A DNA stretch of 64,000 nucleotides from Zoogloeaceae bacterium (GCA_024235635.1 JACKMA010000005.1:62001-126000); one strand, 5' to 3'; positions 25,914 to 35,274 are shown, numbered from the stretch's first letter. A program made the numbers and translations. Notes: a model not told the origin generated them from the letters alone.

Positions 25914-27527
25914 ATGTATTCGCTTCAGAGTTTCCGGCAAGACCTGCGGGGCAACCTCTTCGGTGGCGTGACCGCCGCCGTCGTCGCCTTGCCGCTGGCC
26001 CTCGCCTTCGGCATCGCGTCCGGCGCCGGTCCTGTCGCGGGGCTTTACGGCGCGATCGTCGTCGGCTTCTTCGCGGCCGTCTTCGGCGGTACGCCGGCCC
26101 AGATATCCGGGCCCACCGGCCCGATGACAGTGGTCATGACGGCGATGACCGCCGGCTATGCCGCCGAGTTTCCGGACCAGGGTCTGGCGCTCGCATTCAC
26201 CACCGTGATGCTCGGCGGTTGCTTTCAGATCCTGTTCGGTCTGGCCCGCCTCGGCAAGTACATCATCATGGTGCCCTATCCGGTGATTTCGGGCTTCATG
26301 AGCGGCATCGGCGCAATCATCATTCTGCTGCAACTCGGCCCGCTGCTCGGTTTTGCCGCCGGCGGCAGTGTCGTCGATGCGGTCCGCGCGTTGCCTGGGC
26401 AGATCGCGGGACCGCAACTGCCGACGCTGACGATCGGCCTGCTGACATTGGTGATCGTCGTCGCTTGGCGCGGGCGTGCGGGGCGGGTGATCCCGTCGCC
26501 CCTGCTCGGACTGATCGTCGCGACGATTGCGGTCGAGGTGTTCTTTCCAGCCGCCGATGTCGCCCGGATCGGCGAAATCCCGACCGCACTGCCGACGCTG
26601 CAGCCGATCACCTTCGAGGCCGGCCTGCTGCAGGAAATGGTGGTCAATGCGCTGATGCTGGCAGTGCTCGGCGCGATCGATTCACTGCTGACATCGCTGG
26701 TGGCTGACAATGTCACCGGCACCCACCACGACTCGGACCGGGAACTGATCGGCCAGGGCATCGGCAACGGGCTGGCCGGCCTGCTCGGAGGGCTGCCGGG
26801 CGCTGGCGCGACGATGCGAACGGTCGTCAATGTGCGGGCCGGCGGCAGCGGACCGTTGTCCGGTGCGGTGCATGCGCTGTTGTTGCTGGCGATCGCCACC
26901 GGCCTCGGGGGCTTCTTCGAATCGATTCCGCTGGCCGCGCTGGCCGGCATCCTGGTCAAGGTCGGTATCGACATCGTCGACTGGCCGTTCCTGCGCCGCA
27001 TGCACAGGCTGCCGTTGTTCCCGGTTGCGCTGATGATCCTGGTGTTCGCCTTGACCGTGTTCGTCGATCTGATCACTGCGGTGTTCGTCGGCGTCTTCAT
27101 CAAGAATCTCGTGACCATCGAGAAGCTGTCGCACCTGCAACTCGGCGGCGTCGTGCTCAGCGATGGCCTGCGCGATGTGGAAGGCCTGGTGGAATCGGAT
27201 CGCCGCCGGCTTGCCGCCGGCGACGGCGAGATCGTGCTGCTGCGGATCACCGGTCCGGTCAGCTACGGCGTCGGCCGGGGCCTGAAGCAGCGGGTGCGTC
27301 AGTACGACGCCTGTCGGACGCTGGTCGTGGACATCTCGGCGGCGACCATCATTGGCGTGTCCACACTGATCGTGCTCGAGGAACTGGTGCGTTCCGCCCT
27401 TGCCCGCGGCGCCGCAGTCAAGGTGATTGCCGCAACCGGTGCCGAAGCGCGGGCACTGGAGCAGGTGCGGCTGCGCGAGCTGGTCGGTGACGGCAACTGC
27501 GTGCCCTCACTCGAGCATGCACTGTAG
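25914..27527 (+). CDS. SulP/SLC26-family anion transporter with STAS domain
   Basis: 537 residues. The N-terminal 400 residues hold about 12 membrane helices with the family hallmark segments LPLALAFGIASGAGPVAGLYGAI and ISGPTGPMTVVMTAM. The C-terminal STAS domain runs from about 420, with VVDISAATIIGVSTLIVLEEL. SulP proteins carry sulphate, bicarbonate or dicarboxylates, and no carbonic anhydrase or sulphate-assimilation gene is adjacent to decide. It ends just before a DMT transporter gene and the two may be one unit. Confidence 0.9.
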   Translation: MYSLQSFRQDLRGNLFGGVTAAVVALPLALAFGIASGAGPVAGLYGAIVVGFFAAVFGGTPAQISGPTGPMTVVMTAMTAGYAAEFPDQGLALAFTTVMLGGCFQILFGLARLGKYIIMVPYPVISGFMSGIGAIIILLQLGPLLGFAAGGSVVDAVRALPGQIAGPQLPTLTIGLLTLVIVVAWRGRAGRVIPSPLLGLIVATIAVEVFFPAADVARIGEIPTALPTLQPITFEAGLLQEMVVNALMLAVLGAIDSLLTSLVADNVTGTHHDSDRELIGQGIGNGLAGLLGGLPGAGATMRTVVNVRAGGSGPLSGAVHALLLLAIATGLGGFFESIPLAALAGILVKVGIDIVDWPFLRRMHRLPLFPVALMILVFALTVFVDLITAVFVGVFIKNLVTIEKLSHLQLGGVVLSDGLRDVEGLVESDRRRLAAGDGEIVLLRITGPVSYGVGRGLKQRVRQYDACRTLVVDISAATIIGVSTLIVLEELVRSALARGAAVKVIAATGAEARALEQVRLRELVGDGNCVPSLEHAL

Positions 27528-27566
27528 TCAGTGGGCGTCGGCCTCGCGGCCGAGCGGGGCGGTGCG

Positions 27567-28403
27567 ATGAATCCCGCGGCGACGTTGTGGCTGACGGTGG
27601 TCGCAATGATCGCGTTCGCGGCCAATTCGCTGCTGTGCCGACTTGCCCTGCGGGATACCGGCATCGACGCGGCGACCTTCACGACGATCCGCATCGCCGC
27701 CGGGTCCCTGATCTTGTGGGGCATCGTGCGGATGCGCCACGGGCGGGGCCGCGTCGCCGGTGACTGGGTTTCCGCGACGGCACTGTTCGCCTACGCCGCC
27801 GGCTTTTCCTACGCCTATCTCAGTCTCGAGGCCGGCACCGGCGCACTTCTGCTATTCGGTGCCGTCCAGGCGACGATGATCGGCTATGGCCTGGCCCGCG
27901 GCGAGCGACTTTCGCGGGGCGCCGTCGTCGGTCTGGTGCTGGCCGCAGGCGGACTCATCGGATTGCTGCTGCCCGGCTTGTCGGCGCCGCCCCTCGCCGG
28001 TGCCCTGCTGATGGGCACCGCCGGCTTCGCCTGGGGCATCTATTCGCTGCGCGGACGGGGCGGCGGCGACCCGGCCGCGGCCACCGCCGGCAACTTCGTG
28101 CGCGCACTGCCGCTGGCGCTGGTGCTGAGCCTGCTGGGGCTCGGCGATACCCGGTTCGATCCCGTTGGCGCCGCCTACGCGGTCGCCTCCGGGGCGCTCG
28201 CCTCCGGCCTTGGCTATGCCATCTGGTATGCCGCGCTGCCGGGCCTGCGGGCTGCCAGCGCTGCGTCGGTGCAGCTGTCGGTACCGGTCATCGCCGCGCT
28301 GGGTGGTGCTCTGTTGCTCGGAGAATCGCTGACGCTGCGGCTGCTGCTGGCTGCGGTTGCGATCCTCGGCGGCATCGCGATGGTGATCGGATCGCGACGC
28401 TGA
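27567..28403 (+). CDS. EamA/DMT-family permease
   Basis: 278-residue permease with about ten membrane helices in two homologous halves, each ending in the family's short basic loop. Recognisable pieces are MIAFAANSLLCRLALRDTG in the first half and VIAALGGALLLGESLTLRLL in the second. The Met chosen follows a run of non-coding-like residues (GVGLAAERGGA). It lies 40 bases after the SulP stop on the same strand. Substrate unknown; DMT members export amino acids, metabolites or drugs. Confidence 0.88.
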   Translation: MNPAATLWLTVVAMIAFAANSLLCRLALRDTGIDAATFTTIRIAAGSLILWGIVRMRHGRGRVAGDWVSATALFAYAAGFSYAYLSLEAGTGALLLFGAVQATMIGYGLARGERLSRGAVVGLVLAAGGLIGLLLPGLSAPPLAGALLMGTAGFAWGIYSLRGRGGGDPAAATAGNFVRALPLALVLSLLGLGDTRFDPVGAAYAVASGALASGLGYAIWYAALPGLRAASAASVQLSVPVIAALGGALLLGESLTLRLLLAAVAILGGIAMVIGSRR

Positions 28404-28421
28404 CCCGACTGCCGCGGCCGA

Positions 28422-28772
28422 TCAGTCCGGCAGCAGGCCGCTCCAGCGAGCCATCCGGGTCGCCACCTCGCCACGGGTGGCACCACGGATCGCGCCGGCA
28501 CCGAGCAGATGAAGCGTGGCACGGGTGATGTGAGTCTGCCAAGCCTCGCTCGCCACCATGGCATCGAGCTGCGATGGCTCGCCACGGACCAGGAAGAAGC
28601 CGTTGAGGTCGCCGCCGTGCGGGTCCAGCAGGACGACGTCGAAGGATTCGATCGTGCCGCTCCGTTCCAGCCCCGCCAGGAACTCGCTGAACTCGCCGAA
28701 ATGCGCCTGACTGATGCGCTCGCGGCCCGGAATCGGGCGGTTCCACGCGAAGAACACCGCATTGTTTGCCAT
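28422..28772 (-). CDS. Conserved hypothetical protein
   Basis: 116 residues, soluble, no signal peptide. It has the look of a small ferredoxin-like alpha/beta domain: FFAWNRPIPGRERISQAHFGEF, IESFDVVLLDPHGGDLNGFFLVRG and a C-terminal helix. I cannot name the family. It is convergent with the permease gene (19-base gap) and lies between it and the acyl-CoA operon, but a link is not evident. Confidence 0.65.
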   Translation of the reverse strand: MANNAVFFAWNRPIPGRERISQAHFGEFSEFLAGLERSGTIESFDVVLLDPHGGDLNGFFLVRGEPSQLDAMVASEAWQTHITRATLHLLGAGAIRGATRGEVATRMARWSGLLPD

Positions 28773-28914
28773 GTGCTGCCTCCCAGGTCGTTGCGGGCGT
28801 CAACGGCGGGACCCGCCATTCGGCCGCTCAACAAAGTCTAGTTCGGAAAATCGCGAACGTCGCCCACAGACGAACCGGCCGGTGCGGCGGGAGGCTGCGG
28901 CCGGCGCCCGCGAT

Positions 28915-29706
28915 TCATTTTTCGAGGAAGCGGCGCACCGCGTCGAGATGCTCCGGCTCGTTGTGGCACATGCCCTGGAACACCGCGCACAAGTCGAGGA
29001 AATCCTTCAGTTCCATGCGCTGGGCCATCTTCATCAGCCGCTTCGTCAGTCGCAGCGCCTTCGGCGGCTGGGCGGCGAAGCGGGCGGCCAGCTGGTGGGC
29101 GCGTGGCAGCAACTGGTCGGGCTCGACCACTTCCATCGCGATGCCGTACTGCAGCGCCTCGGCGGCATCGATGACCCGGCCGGACAGCGTCAGCTCGAAT
29201 GCGCGCTGGTAGCCGATCAGCCGCTGCATCAACCAGGCGCCGCCATCTCCGGGAATGATGCCGAGATTGAGGAAGGTCTCGCCGAACTTGGCGCGGGTCG
29301 AGGCGATGCGGATGTCGGCCATGTTGGCGAGGTCGCAGCCGGCCCCGATCGCCGGCCCGTTGACCGCGGCGATGATCGGCACCTCGACTGCCTGCAGCGC
29401 CAGCGGAATGCGCTGGATGCCGTCGCGGTAGCGCTGCGCGCATTCGGCGACGTCGCCGGCGAAATCGCCGCCGCGCTCGGCCATGTCCTTGACGTTGCCG
29501 CCGGCCGAGAAGGCCGAGCCGGCACCGGTCATGACCAGCACCGAAATCGCTTCGTCGGCGCGGTTCGCCCACTGTGCGACGGCGACGATGTCGTCGATCA
29601 GTGCGGTGCCGGTCAGTGCATTGCGCACGTCATTGCGTTCGAAGGTCAGGGTCGCGACGCGGCCGTCGACCGCCAGTGTCGCATCGGTCAGCACTGGGGC
29701 GTCCAT
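28915..29706 (-). CDS. Enoyl-CoA hydratase/isomerase-family protein (second crotonase of operon)
   Basis: 263-residue crotonase-fold protein. Typical family stretches are GAGSAFSAGGNVKDMA (oxyanion-hole strand) and VNGPAIGAGCDLANMADIRIAS. The position of the first catalytic Glu is Asp (GAGCD), and the second Glu usually found in a PE(I/V) context is not visible (LNLGIIPGDGG instead), so hydratase activity is doubtful and a different crotonase reaction is more likely. Its ATG overlaps the stop of the upstream synthetase by one base. Third gene of the operon running 32679 to 28915. Confidence 0.85.
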   Translation of the reverse strand: MDAPVLTDATLAVDGRVATLTFERNDVRNALTGTALIDDIVAVAQWANRADEAISVLVMTGAGSAFSAGGNVKDMAERGGDFAGDVAECAQRYRDGIQRIPLALQAVEVPIIAAVNGPAIGAGCDLANMADIRIASTRAKFGETFLNLGIIPGDGGAWLMQRLIGYQRAFELTLSGRVIDAAEALQYGIAMEVVEPDQLLPRAHQLAARFAAQPPKALRLTKRLMKMAQRMELKDFLDLCAVFQGMCHNEPEHLDAVRRFLEK

Positions 29707-31895
29707 CAGTGGGACTCCTTCGCGCCGGCGCCCGGTCGGTCGACGATGACACGGGCATCCACCACCGCGTAGCCGTCGCTGTAGAGGATCACCGGGTTGA
29801 GGTCGAGTTCGGCCAGTTCCGGGTAGGCCTCGACGATGCTGGAGATCTTCAGCAGCAGATCCACCAGCGCTTCCTTGTCCACCGCCGCCTCACCGCGCAC
29901 CCCTTTCAGCACCTTGCTCGCCTTGATCTGCTCGACCATCGAACGGGCGTCGTAGCGGGACAGCGGAATCGCGCGGAAGGTCACGTCCTTTAGGATCTCG
30001 ACGAAGATTCCGCCGAGGCCGAACATCAGCACCGGGCCGAAAATCGGGTCGCGCATGACACCGATGATGACCTCGAGGCCGCGTCGCGCCATCGGCGTCA
30101 CCAGTACGCCTTCGATGTCGGCATCGGGCTTGTAGGCGCGACACGACGACATGATCTGGTCATAGGCGTCGCGCAGCGACGCCTCGCCCTGCAGTGAGAG
30201 CTTGACGCCACCGGCGTCGGATTTGTGCAGGATGTCTTTCGACACCACCTTCATCACCAGTGCGCGCTCGCCGAAGCGGGCCGCGACATCGGCGAGGTCG
30301 TCCGCGCTGCGCGCCAGCACCTCGTCGGCCACGTTGATGCCGTGACTGCGCAGCAATGTCTTGGCCTCGTATTCGAGCAGGTCGCGATCCTGGTCGCGGG
30401 CGTTGGCGAATGCGGCCTGCAGTTCCGGCTGCGGCGCGGCCGCCGGCACGATCTTCTTGTCGTGGCTGGCGGCGAGGAAGATGCCCCGCTCGCCGAGTGC
30501 CGCGATTACCCGTACCGCATTTTCCAGCGACGCGTAGACCGGTAGTCCGGCCTCGTGCAGGCGCCGCAGCGCCGGCGGTCGCACCGCTTCGTACAGGCTG
30601 TAGATCACCAGCGGCTTGCGGCACTTCCGCCACAGTTCGATCATCGACTCGGCGCCGCGCATTTCGCCGCCGAGCAGGTCTTCGGCGAAGCGCAGGTAGT
30701 AGCCGCCGAACATGCCGACCAGGAAGATGGTGTCGACGTTGTCGTCTTCGGCGACGATCTCCATGCACTTGGCCAACACCGACGGATCGGCATCGCTGGT
30801 GCCGGCGACGTCGATCGGATTGGCCAGCGAGGCCTGCGGGAACAGGATCTCGGCCAGGCGCTGGCGTGTGGCCTCGGAGATCTGGGCGAGTTCGACCCCG
30901 GCTTCGGCGAGGCGGTCGGAGGCGATCGTCGCCTGGCCGCCACCGTCCGACACCACCGCGACCCGCTTGCCGTGGGCCTGCTGCAGCAGGCCCAGGCCCT
31001 CGGCCACCGGCAGGATCTCGTCGGAATTCTGCACGACGCTGACGCCGACCTGACGCAACACGTCGACGGTCATCTCGTAGCTGCCGGCGAGTGCGCCGGT
31101 GTGCGATGCCGCGGCTTTCTGGCCCTGCTCGGTGGCCCCCGATTTGTACACCACCACCGGTTTCATCTCGGTGACCTGGCGCGCCATGTCGAGGAAGCGG
31201 CGACCGTCGCGGAAGCCCTCGACGTAGAGGGTCGCCACCCGCGTCTGGGGGTCTTCGCCGAGATAGCGCAGGTAGTCGTTGAAGCCGATGTCGGTCTGGT
31301 TGCCCGGCCCGGCATAGGTCGAGAAACCGACGTGCCCGTTGTGCTCCGCCTCGAGCACCAGCGACAGCAGCATGTTGCCGGACTGCGAGATGAAGCCGAT
31401 GTCGCCGGCCTTGATGTTGGCCAGCGCCAGCAGATTGACCTTCTTGTGGAGGTTGAACATGCCCGAGGTATTCGGGCCGATCACCCGCACATTGCCCTCG
31501 CGGGCGACTTCGAGCAATTCCTTTTCGAGCTGGATGCCTTCCGCTCGCCCGGTTTCGCGAAAGCCGCTGGCCAGCACCACCGCGCCCTTGATGCCCTTTC
31601 TGCCGCATTCGCGCAACAGGCCGGGCACGCTGGTCGCCGGCGTGCAGATCAGTGCCAGGTCGGCCGCTTCCGGCAAGGCCTCGAGCGAGGGCAGCGTCTT
31701 GATGCCGAGGATCATGTCCGCCTTCGGATTGATCGGATAGATGGTGCCCTTGTAGCCGTCCTTGATCAGCCCGACCATCGCCTTGTAGCCCCGCTTGGTG
31801 GGGTCGGCCGAGGCGCCGACGATGGCGATCGAGTCCGGCGCCAGGAAATCGTGCAGCGGGCTCGGCTCGGTGAAGCCCTTCAGGATCCAGGTCAT
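29706..31895 (-). CDS. NDP-forming acyl-CoA synthetase (CoA-binding, ligase and ATP-grasp domains)
   Basis: 729 residues joining acids to CoA with ATP to ADP, through a phospho-histidine intermediate. Order: CoA-binding Rossmann domain (IAIVGASADPTKRGYKAM), flavodoxin-like ligase domain with the active-site His in SHTGALAGSYE, and a C-terminal ATP-grasp domain (KSDAGGVKLSL). No GNAT domain, unlike Pat-type acetyltransferases. The start MTWILKGF follows GGGGGAG and lies one base after the upstream crotonase stop. Between two crotonases, it probably activates or releases the acid of a short degradation pathway; substrate unknown. Confidence 0.9.
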   Translation of the reverse strand: MTWILKGFTEPSPLHDFLAPDSIAIVGASADPTKRGYKAMVGLIKDGYKGTIYPINPKADMILGIKTLPSLEALPEAADLALICTPATSVPGLLRECGRKGIKGAVVLASGFRETGRAEGIQLEKELLEVAREGNVRVIGPNTSGMFNLHKKVNLLALANIKAGDIGFISQSGNMLLSLVLEAEHNGHVGFSTYAGPGNQTDIGFNDYLRYLGEDPQTRVATLYVEGFRDGRRFLDMARQVTEMKPVVVYKSGATEQGQKAAASHTGALAGSYEMTVDVLRQVGVSVVQNSDEILPVAEGLGLLQQAHGKRVAVVSDGGGQATIASDRLAEAGVELAQISEATRQRLAEILFPQASLANPIDVAGTSDADPSVLAKCMEIVAEDDNVDTIFLVGMFGGYYLRFAEDLLGGEMRGAESMIELWRKCRKPLVIYSLYEAVRPPALRRLHEAGLPVYASLENAVRVIAALGERGIFLAASHDKKIVPAAAPQPELQAAFANARDQDRDLLEYEAKTLLRSHGINVADEVLARSADDLADVAARFGERALVMKVVSKDILHKSDAGGVKLSLQGEASLRDAYDQIMSSCRAYKPDADIEGVLVTPMARRGLEVIIGVMRDPIFGPVLMFGLGGIFVEILKDVTFRAIPLSRYDARSMVEQIKASKVLKGVRGEAAVDKEALVDLLLKISSIVEAYPELAELDLNPVILYSDGYAVVDARVIVDRPGAGAKESH

Positions 31896-31896
31896 T

Positions 31897-32679
31897 TCAC
31901 TCCCCCTTGAAGACCGGTTTGCGCTTTTCGGCGAAGGCATCGACGCCTTCCTGCCAGTCGCGCGTCGTGCCGACGAACGTCATGCCTTCGAGTTCCGCCG
32001 TCAGGCAGGCCTCGAGCGTTCGCTCGGCCGACATGTTCAGTTGTTCCTTGGCGAGCTGCATCGAGAAGGGCGCCTTGGTCGCGACCTTGAGGGCGAACTC
32101 GCGGGCCGACTCGACAAAACCGTCGGCCGGGAACACCCGATTGGCGAGCCCGATCCTGACTGCCTCGTCGCCGCCGACGCGTTCGCCGAGGAACACCAGT
32201 TCGCGCGCCTTGGCGAGCCCGACCAGGCGCGGCAGCAGCCAGGTGACGCCGCCACCGAGAAAATTGCCGATGCTGATCTCGGGCAATCCGATCTGAGCGT
32301 TGTCGGCCATCAGCAGGAAGTCCGATGCCAGCGCCATCTCGGCACCGGCCCCCAGCGCGAATCCGTTGACCGCCGCGATCACCGGCTTCCCCAGCTGCAG
32401 CAATCGCTTGCATACCACCTGTTCACCTTGCAGATACTGGCGCCGATCGAAGGCCGTTCGCCCGGCCTTGTGCTCCTTGAGGTCGGCGCCGACACAGAAC
32501 GCGCGCCCTTCGCCGGTGATCATCACCACGCGTGCGTCGACGTTCTGCTCGGCCTCGCTCAACGCTGCGTTGAATTCCGAATACAGTTGGCCGGTCACCG
32601 CATTGAGCCGGTGCGGACGATTGAAACGGATCTCGGCGACACCGCCGGCGACACCGTACAGGATGGTTTCATAGGTCAT
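31897..32679 (-). CDS. Enoyl-CoA hydratase/isomerase-family protein (first crotonase of operon)
   Basis: 260 residues from an ATG with GGAGGAG upstream, so the start is good. It keeps both family Glu positions: GAGAEMALASD and GLPEISIGNF, with the oxyanion-hole strand GRAFCVGADLKEH, so it looks like an active hydratase or isomerase. First gene of the three-gene acyl-CoA operon, ending one base before the synthetase start. An upstream extension of the frame is A/T-rich and not used. Confidence 0.92.
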   Translation of the reverse strand: MTYETILYGVAGGVAEIRFNRPHRLNAVTGQLYSEFNAALSEAEQNVDARVVMITGEGRAFCVGADLKEHKAGRTAFDRRQYLQGEQVVCKRLLQLGKPVIAAVNGFALGAGAEMALASDFLLMADNAQIGLPEISIGNFLGGGVTWLLPRLVGLAKARELVFLGERVGGDEAVRIGLANRVFPADGFVESAREFALKVATKAPFSMQLAKEQLNMSAERTLEACLTAELEGMTFVGTTRDWQEGVDAFAEKRKPVFKGE

Positions 32680-32741
32680 CTGGAATCTCCTCCTGACTAT
32701 ATTTTTAGGCACGTGGCAGCCGCGACGCAAAGCTCCCTGCA

Positions 32742-32755
32742 AGGGGTCAGGTCTA
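32742..32755 (+). repeat. Left inverted repeat of the RAYT element
   Basis: AGGGGTCAGGTCTA, exact reverse complement of 33726-33739. Confidence 0.8.
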
Positions 32756-32797
32756 GAACCGTATCATTTGTCCAGATTTCGTACTAGGCTTGAGGGC

Positions 32798-33646
32798 ATG
32801 AGCAGACCACTTCGCATCGAATATGAGGGCGCCCACTACCATGTGACGACGAGGGGTGACCGGCGCGAGCAGATCTACGACGACGATCAGGACCGGGAGC
32901 GCTTCGTCGATCTGCTGGGTCGGGTGGTCGAGGACTTCAACTGGCTCTGCTACGCCTATTGCCTGATGGACAATCATTATCATCTGCTGGTCGCAACCCC
33001 GGACGGCAACCTGGCCAAGGGCATGCGGCAGCTCAACGGCGTCTATACGCAGGCGAGCAATCGCCGGCATGGCCGAAGTGGCCATCTTTTTCAGGGTCGC
33101 TACAAGGCGATTCTGGTCGATGCCGACGCCTACCTGCTCGAGTTGTCGCGCTACGTCGTGCTCAATCCGGTGCGGGCGGGAATCGTGGCCCAGCCCGATG
33201 ATTGGTTCTGGAGCAGTCATCGCGCGATGCTGGGTGTCGCGCCATGCCCGCCGTGGCTGTCGGTCGACGCGTTGCTGGCCCAGTTTGCGCGCCGGCGATC
33301 CACCGCAATCAAACGCTATGCGCGTTTTGTAGACGAGGGGCTTGGCTCACCGTCGATATGGCGGCAACTGCAGCGGCAGGTATTTCTCGGGGATCCGGCG
33401 TTCTTCGAGCGGATCAGAGCCGAACATATCGGCGATATCGATGACGTGAACATACCCGCTGCACAGCGGCGCCCTGCGGCGCCTCCGCTCGCCGTTTTCG
33501 TTGCGCAGCGGGGCGATCGTGATGGAGCGATGGTGGCGGCACATGCCACCGGCGAGTACAGCTACATGCAGATTGCCGAGGCTTTCGGTGTGCATTTCAC
33601 GACCGTCGGGCGGATCGTGCGGGCGGCAAGGCGGCGAGCAGGTTAG
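32798..33646 (+). CDS. REP-associated tyrosine transposase (Y1, IS200-like)
   Basis: 282 residues. The N-terminus MSRPLRIEYEGAHYHVTTRG is the standard beginning of this family. The HUH metal-binding site is DNHYHLLV at about 68-75, and the catalytic Tyr is probably in GVYTQASNRRHGRSGHLFQ. The C-terminal 40 residues form a helix-turn-helix (YMQIAEAFGVHFTTVGRIV). Such enzymes act on REP hairpins in the host genome. The reading frame is intact, so activity is possible. An ATG 30 bases earlier is less likely. Confidence 0.92.
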   Translation: MSRPLRIEYEGAHYHVTTRGDRREQIYDDDQDRERFVDLLGRVVEDFNWLCYAYCLMDNHYHLLVATPDGNLAKGMRQLNGVYTQASNRRHGRSGHLFQGRYKAILVDADAYLLELSRYVVLNPVRAGIVAQPDDWFWSSHRAMLGVAPCPPWLSVDALLAQFARRRSTAIKRYARFVDEGLGSPSIWRQLQRQVFLGDPAFFERIRAEHIGDIDDVNIPAAQRRPAAPPLAVFVAQRGDRDGAMVAAHATGEYSYMQIAEAFGVHFTTVGRIVRAARRRAG

Positions 33647-33725
33647 CGGTGGCTTTGGCGCGGTTCCGGTCGGTCGCCGGGTCGCTAGACGGCGAATGAT
33701 CGGTCGCAGCCGACAGCAATGATTA

Positions 33726-33739
33726 TAGACCTGACCCCT
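33726..33739 (-). repeat. Right inverted repeat of the RAYT element
   Basis: TAGACCTGACCCCT, reverse complement of 32742-32755. TATAGACCTGA occurs here and again at 33745-33755. Confidence 0.8.
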
Positions 33740-33748
33740 AAACCTATA
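33732..33748 (+). repeat. Left copy of a direct repeat flanking the IS110 element
   Basis: TGACCCCTAAACCTATA; the copy at 35275-35291 is TGACCCCTAGGCCTATA (15 of 17 bases identical). Confidence 0.6.
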
Positions 33749-33848
33749 GACCTGATAATCATCTAGCCCGCGAGGGTGTCGGCCTCCTCGAGAGGCGTAT
33801 CGTCGAAGTTGCGAAACCAGACGAAACGCGACTCAGGAGGAGACCGAC

Positions 33849-34865
33849 ATGGAACTCTATGCGGGAATCGATCTGCATTCCAACAACAGCGTGGTGGTAG
33901 TGCTCGACGGGTCCGATCAGGTCCGTTTTCGAAAGCGCCTACCCAATGATCTCGGTGCGATCATCATGGCTTTGCGCAGTTGCGATGGAGAGATGCAAGC
34001 GGTGGCGGTGGAATCGACCTTCAATTGGTATTGGCTGGTCGATGGTCTGCAGGAAGATGGGTTTTCGGTGCGCCTGGTCAATACGGCGGCGGTCAAGCAA
34101 TACGAAGGCCTCAAGCACAGCGGTGACGAGGCGGACGCTGCGCATCTGGCCCACCTGTTGCGGCTTGGTATTCTTCCCGAGGGCTACATCTACCCGCGCG
34201 AACAGCGTGCGCTGCGCGATTTGCTGCGAAAGCGCATACAACTGGTCCGGCAACGCACCAGCCAGATTCTGAGCATGCAGAACCTGCTCGCGCGCAATCT
34301 CGCAATACGCACGAGTGGCAATGAACTGAAGCGCTGGACGGCGGCCGACATCGAAGCGCTGGCGCTGCTCCCCGAACAACGGCTTGCGCTCGATGCGAAT
34401 CTGACGGTGATGCACTGTCTCGATGCCCAGATCGACAAACTCGAACAGGCCATCCTCGCGCGCGCGAAGCTGCGCGAGGACTATCGCAGTCTCAGAACCG
34501 TGGTCGGCATCGGTGAAGTGCTGGCGCTGACCATCGCATTGGAGACCGGCGACATCGGACGCTTCGCCAGCCCTGGCAACTTTGCCTCCTACGCTCGCAC
34601 CGTGGGCAGCCGTCGCGAGTCCAATGGCAAGAAGAAGGGCGAAGGCAACGTGAAGTGCGGCAACAGGCACCTTGCCTGGGCCTTCGTCGAGGCCGCGCAC
34701 TTCGCCATCCGCTACGACGACAGGATCAAGCGCTACTACCGGAAGAAAAGTGCTCGCACGCTGCCAGTGGTCGCCGTCAAGGCGGTCGCCCACAAGCTCG
34801 CGCGGGCTTGTTACCACGTCATGAAGAACGGCGCCCCGTTCGACGTGACGCGCGCGTTCGGATAA
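33849..34865 (+). CDS. IS110-family transposase
   Basis: 338 residues, complete. The N-terminal RuvC-like (DEDD) part opens with YAGIDLHSNNSVVVVLDG and contains AVESTFNWYWLVDGL and SGDEADAAHLAHLLRLG. The C-terminal transposase_20 part has the family's RTVVGIGEVLALTIALETGD and FASYARTVGSRRESNGKKKG, including the catalytic Ser region. These proteins recombine DNA with an element-encoded guide RNA. Start ATG has CAGGAGGAGACC just upstream. Confidence 0.95.
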   Translation: MELYAGIDLHSNNSVVVVLDGSDQVRFRKRLPNDLGAIIMALRSCDGEMQAVAVESTFNWYWLVDGLQEDGFSVRLVNTAAVKQYEGLKHSGDEADAAHLAHLLRLGILPEGYIYPREQRALRDLLRKRIQLVRQRTSQILSMQNLLARNLAIRTSGNELKRWTAADIEALALLPEQRLALDANLTVMHCLDAQIDKLEQAILARAKLREDYRSLRTVVGIGEVLALTIALETGDIGRFASPGNFASYARTVGSRRESNGKKKGEGNVKCGNRHLAWAFVEAAHFAIRYDDRIKRYYRKKSARTLPVVAVKAVAHKLARACYHVMKNGAPFDVTRAFG

Positions 34866-35274
34866 CGAACCATGGGGCGATGGCGCCAGTGCGGACATGG
34901 GGTTGGCAAAACCACGAGACCTGATTGCACGACGCCGTCGGCCCCGCCCGAGCAAGGCGAAGTCGCGCCCGCATCGCGAGCCACCTTGGGTTGGATCGCC
35001 AAGGCCAAGCCAAAGATCTGTGCGGAGCCAGAAGGCTCCCGAATATTGGACGCGATGGGGAACGGAGGGTTTTCTGGGGTCGCAACGGCGGCCAGGGGCA
35101 AGCACGGCGGCATCGTGCGCGCCTTGATCCTGATGGGTGACTGGTGCGCGACATCGCGCAACCTTCAACCGAGAACCAAGCGCGCAGGCGCGCCGGCTGG
35201 GCATGGTAGGGATCAACAAATGCGGGGGAACCGCAGAGCCTTGCTCGCCCTATTGCAACGGGGAGGCTAATGGG
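34866..35274 (+). ncRNA. Non-coding right end of IS110 element, likely guide (bridge/seek) RNA region
   Basis: About 410 bases after the transposase with no convincing reading frame. In IS1111-type elements the structured guide RNA lies downstream of the gene. GC-rich segments that could pair exist (GCGCAGGCGCGCC near 35180), but I did not derive a secondary structure, so RNA ends are unknown. Confidence 0.4.

Larger units (their letters stand above)
32742..33739 (+). mobile_element. RAYT/REP-type element
   Basis: A Y1 (HUH) transposase gene is bracketed by perfect 14-bp inverted repeats, AGGGGTCAGGTCTA at 32742-32755 and TAGACCTGACCCCT at 33726-33739. This is the organisation of REP-associated tyrosine transposase units; whether the whole unit moves as one is not shown. 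Confidence 0.65.
33749..35274 (+). mobile_element. IS110-family insertion sequence
   Basis: One transposase gene (33849-34865) with a short left end of about 100 bases and a right non-coding end of about 410 bases, between near-identical 17-bp direct repeats. The boundaries are inferred from these repeats; IS110 elements lack ordinary terminal inverted repeats. The long non-coding stretch after the gene fits the IS1111 subgroup, where the guide (bridge/seek) RNA is encoded on that side. Confidence 0.6.
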
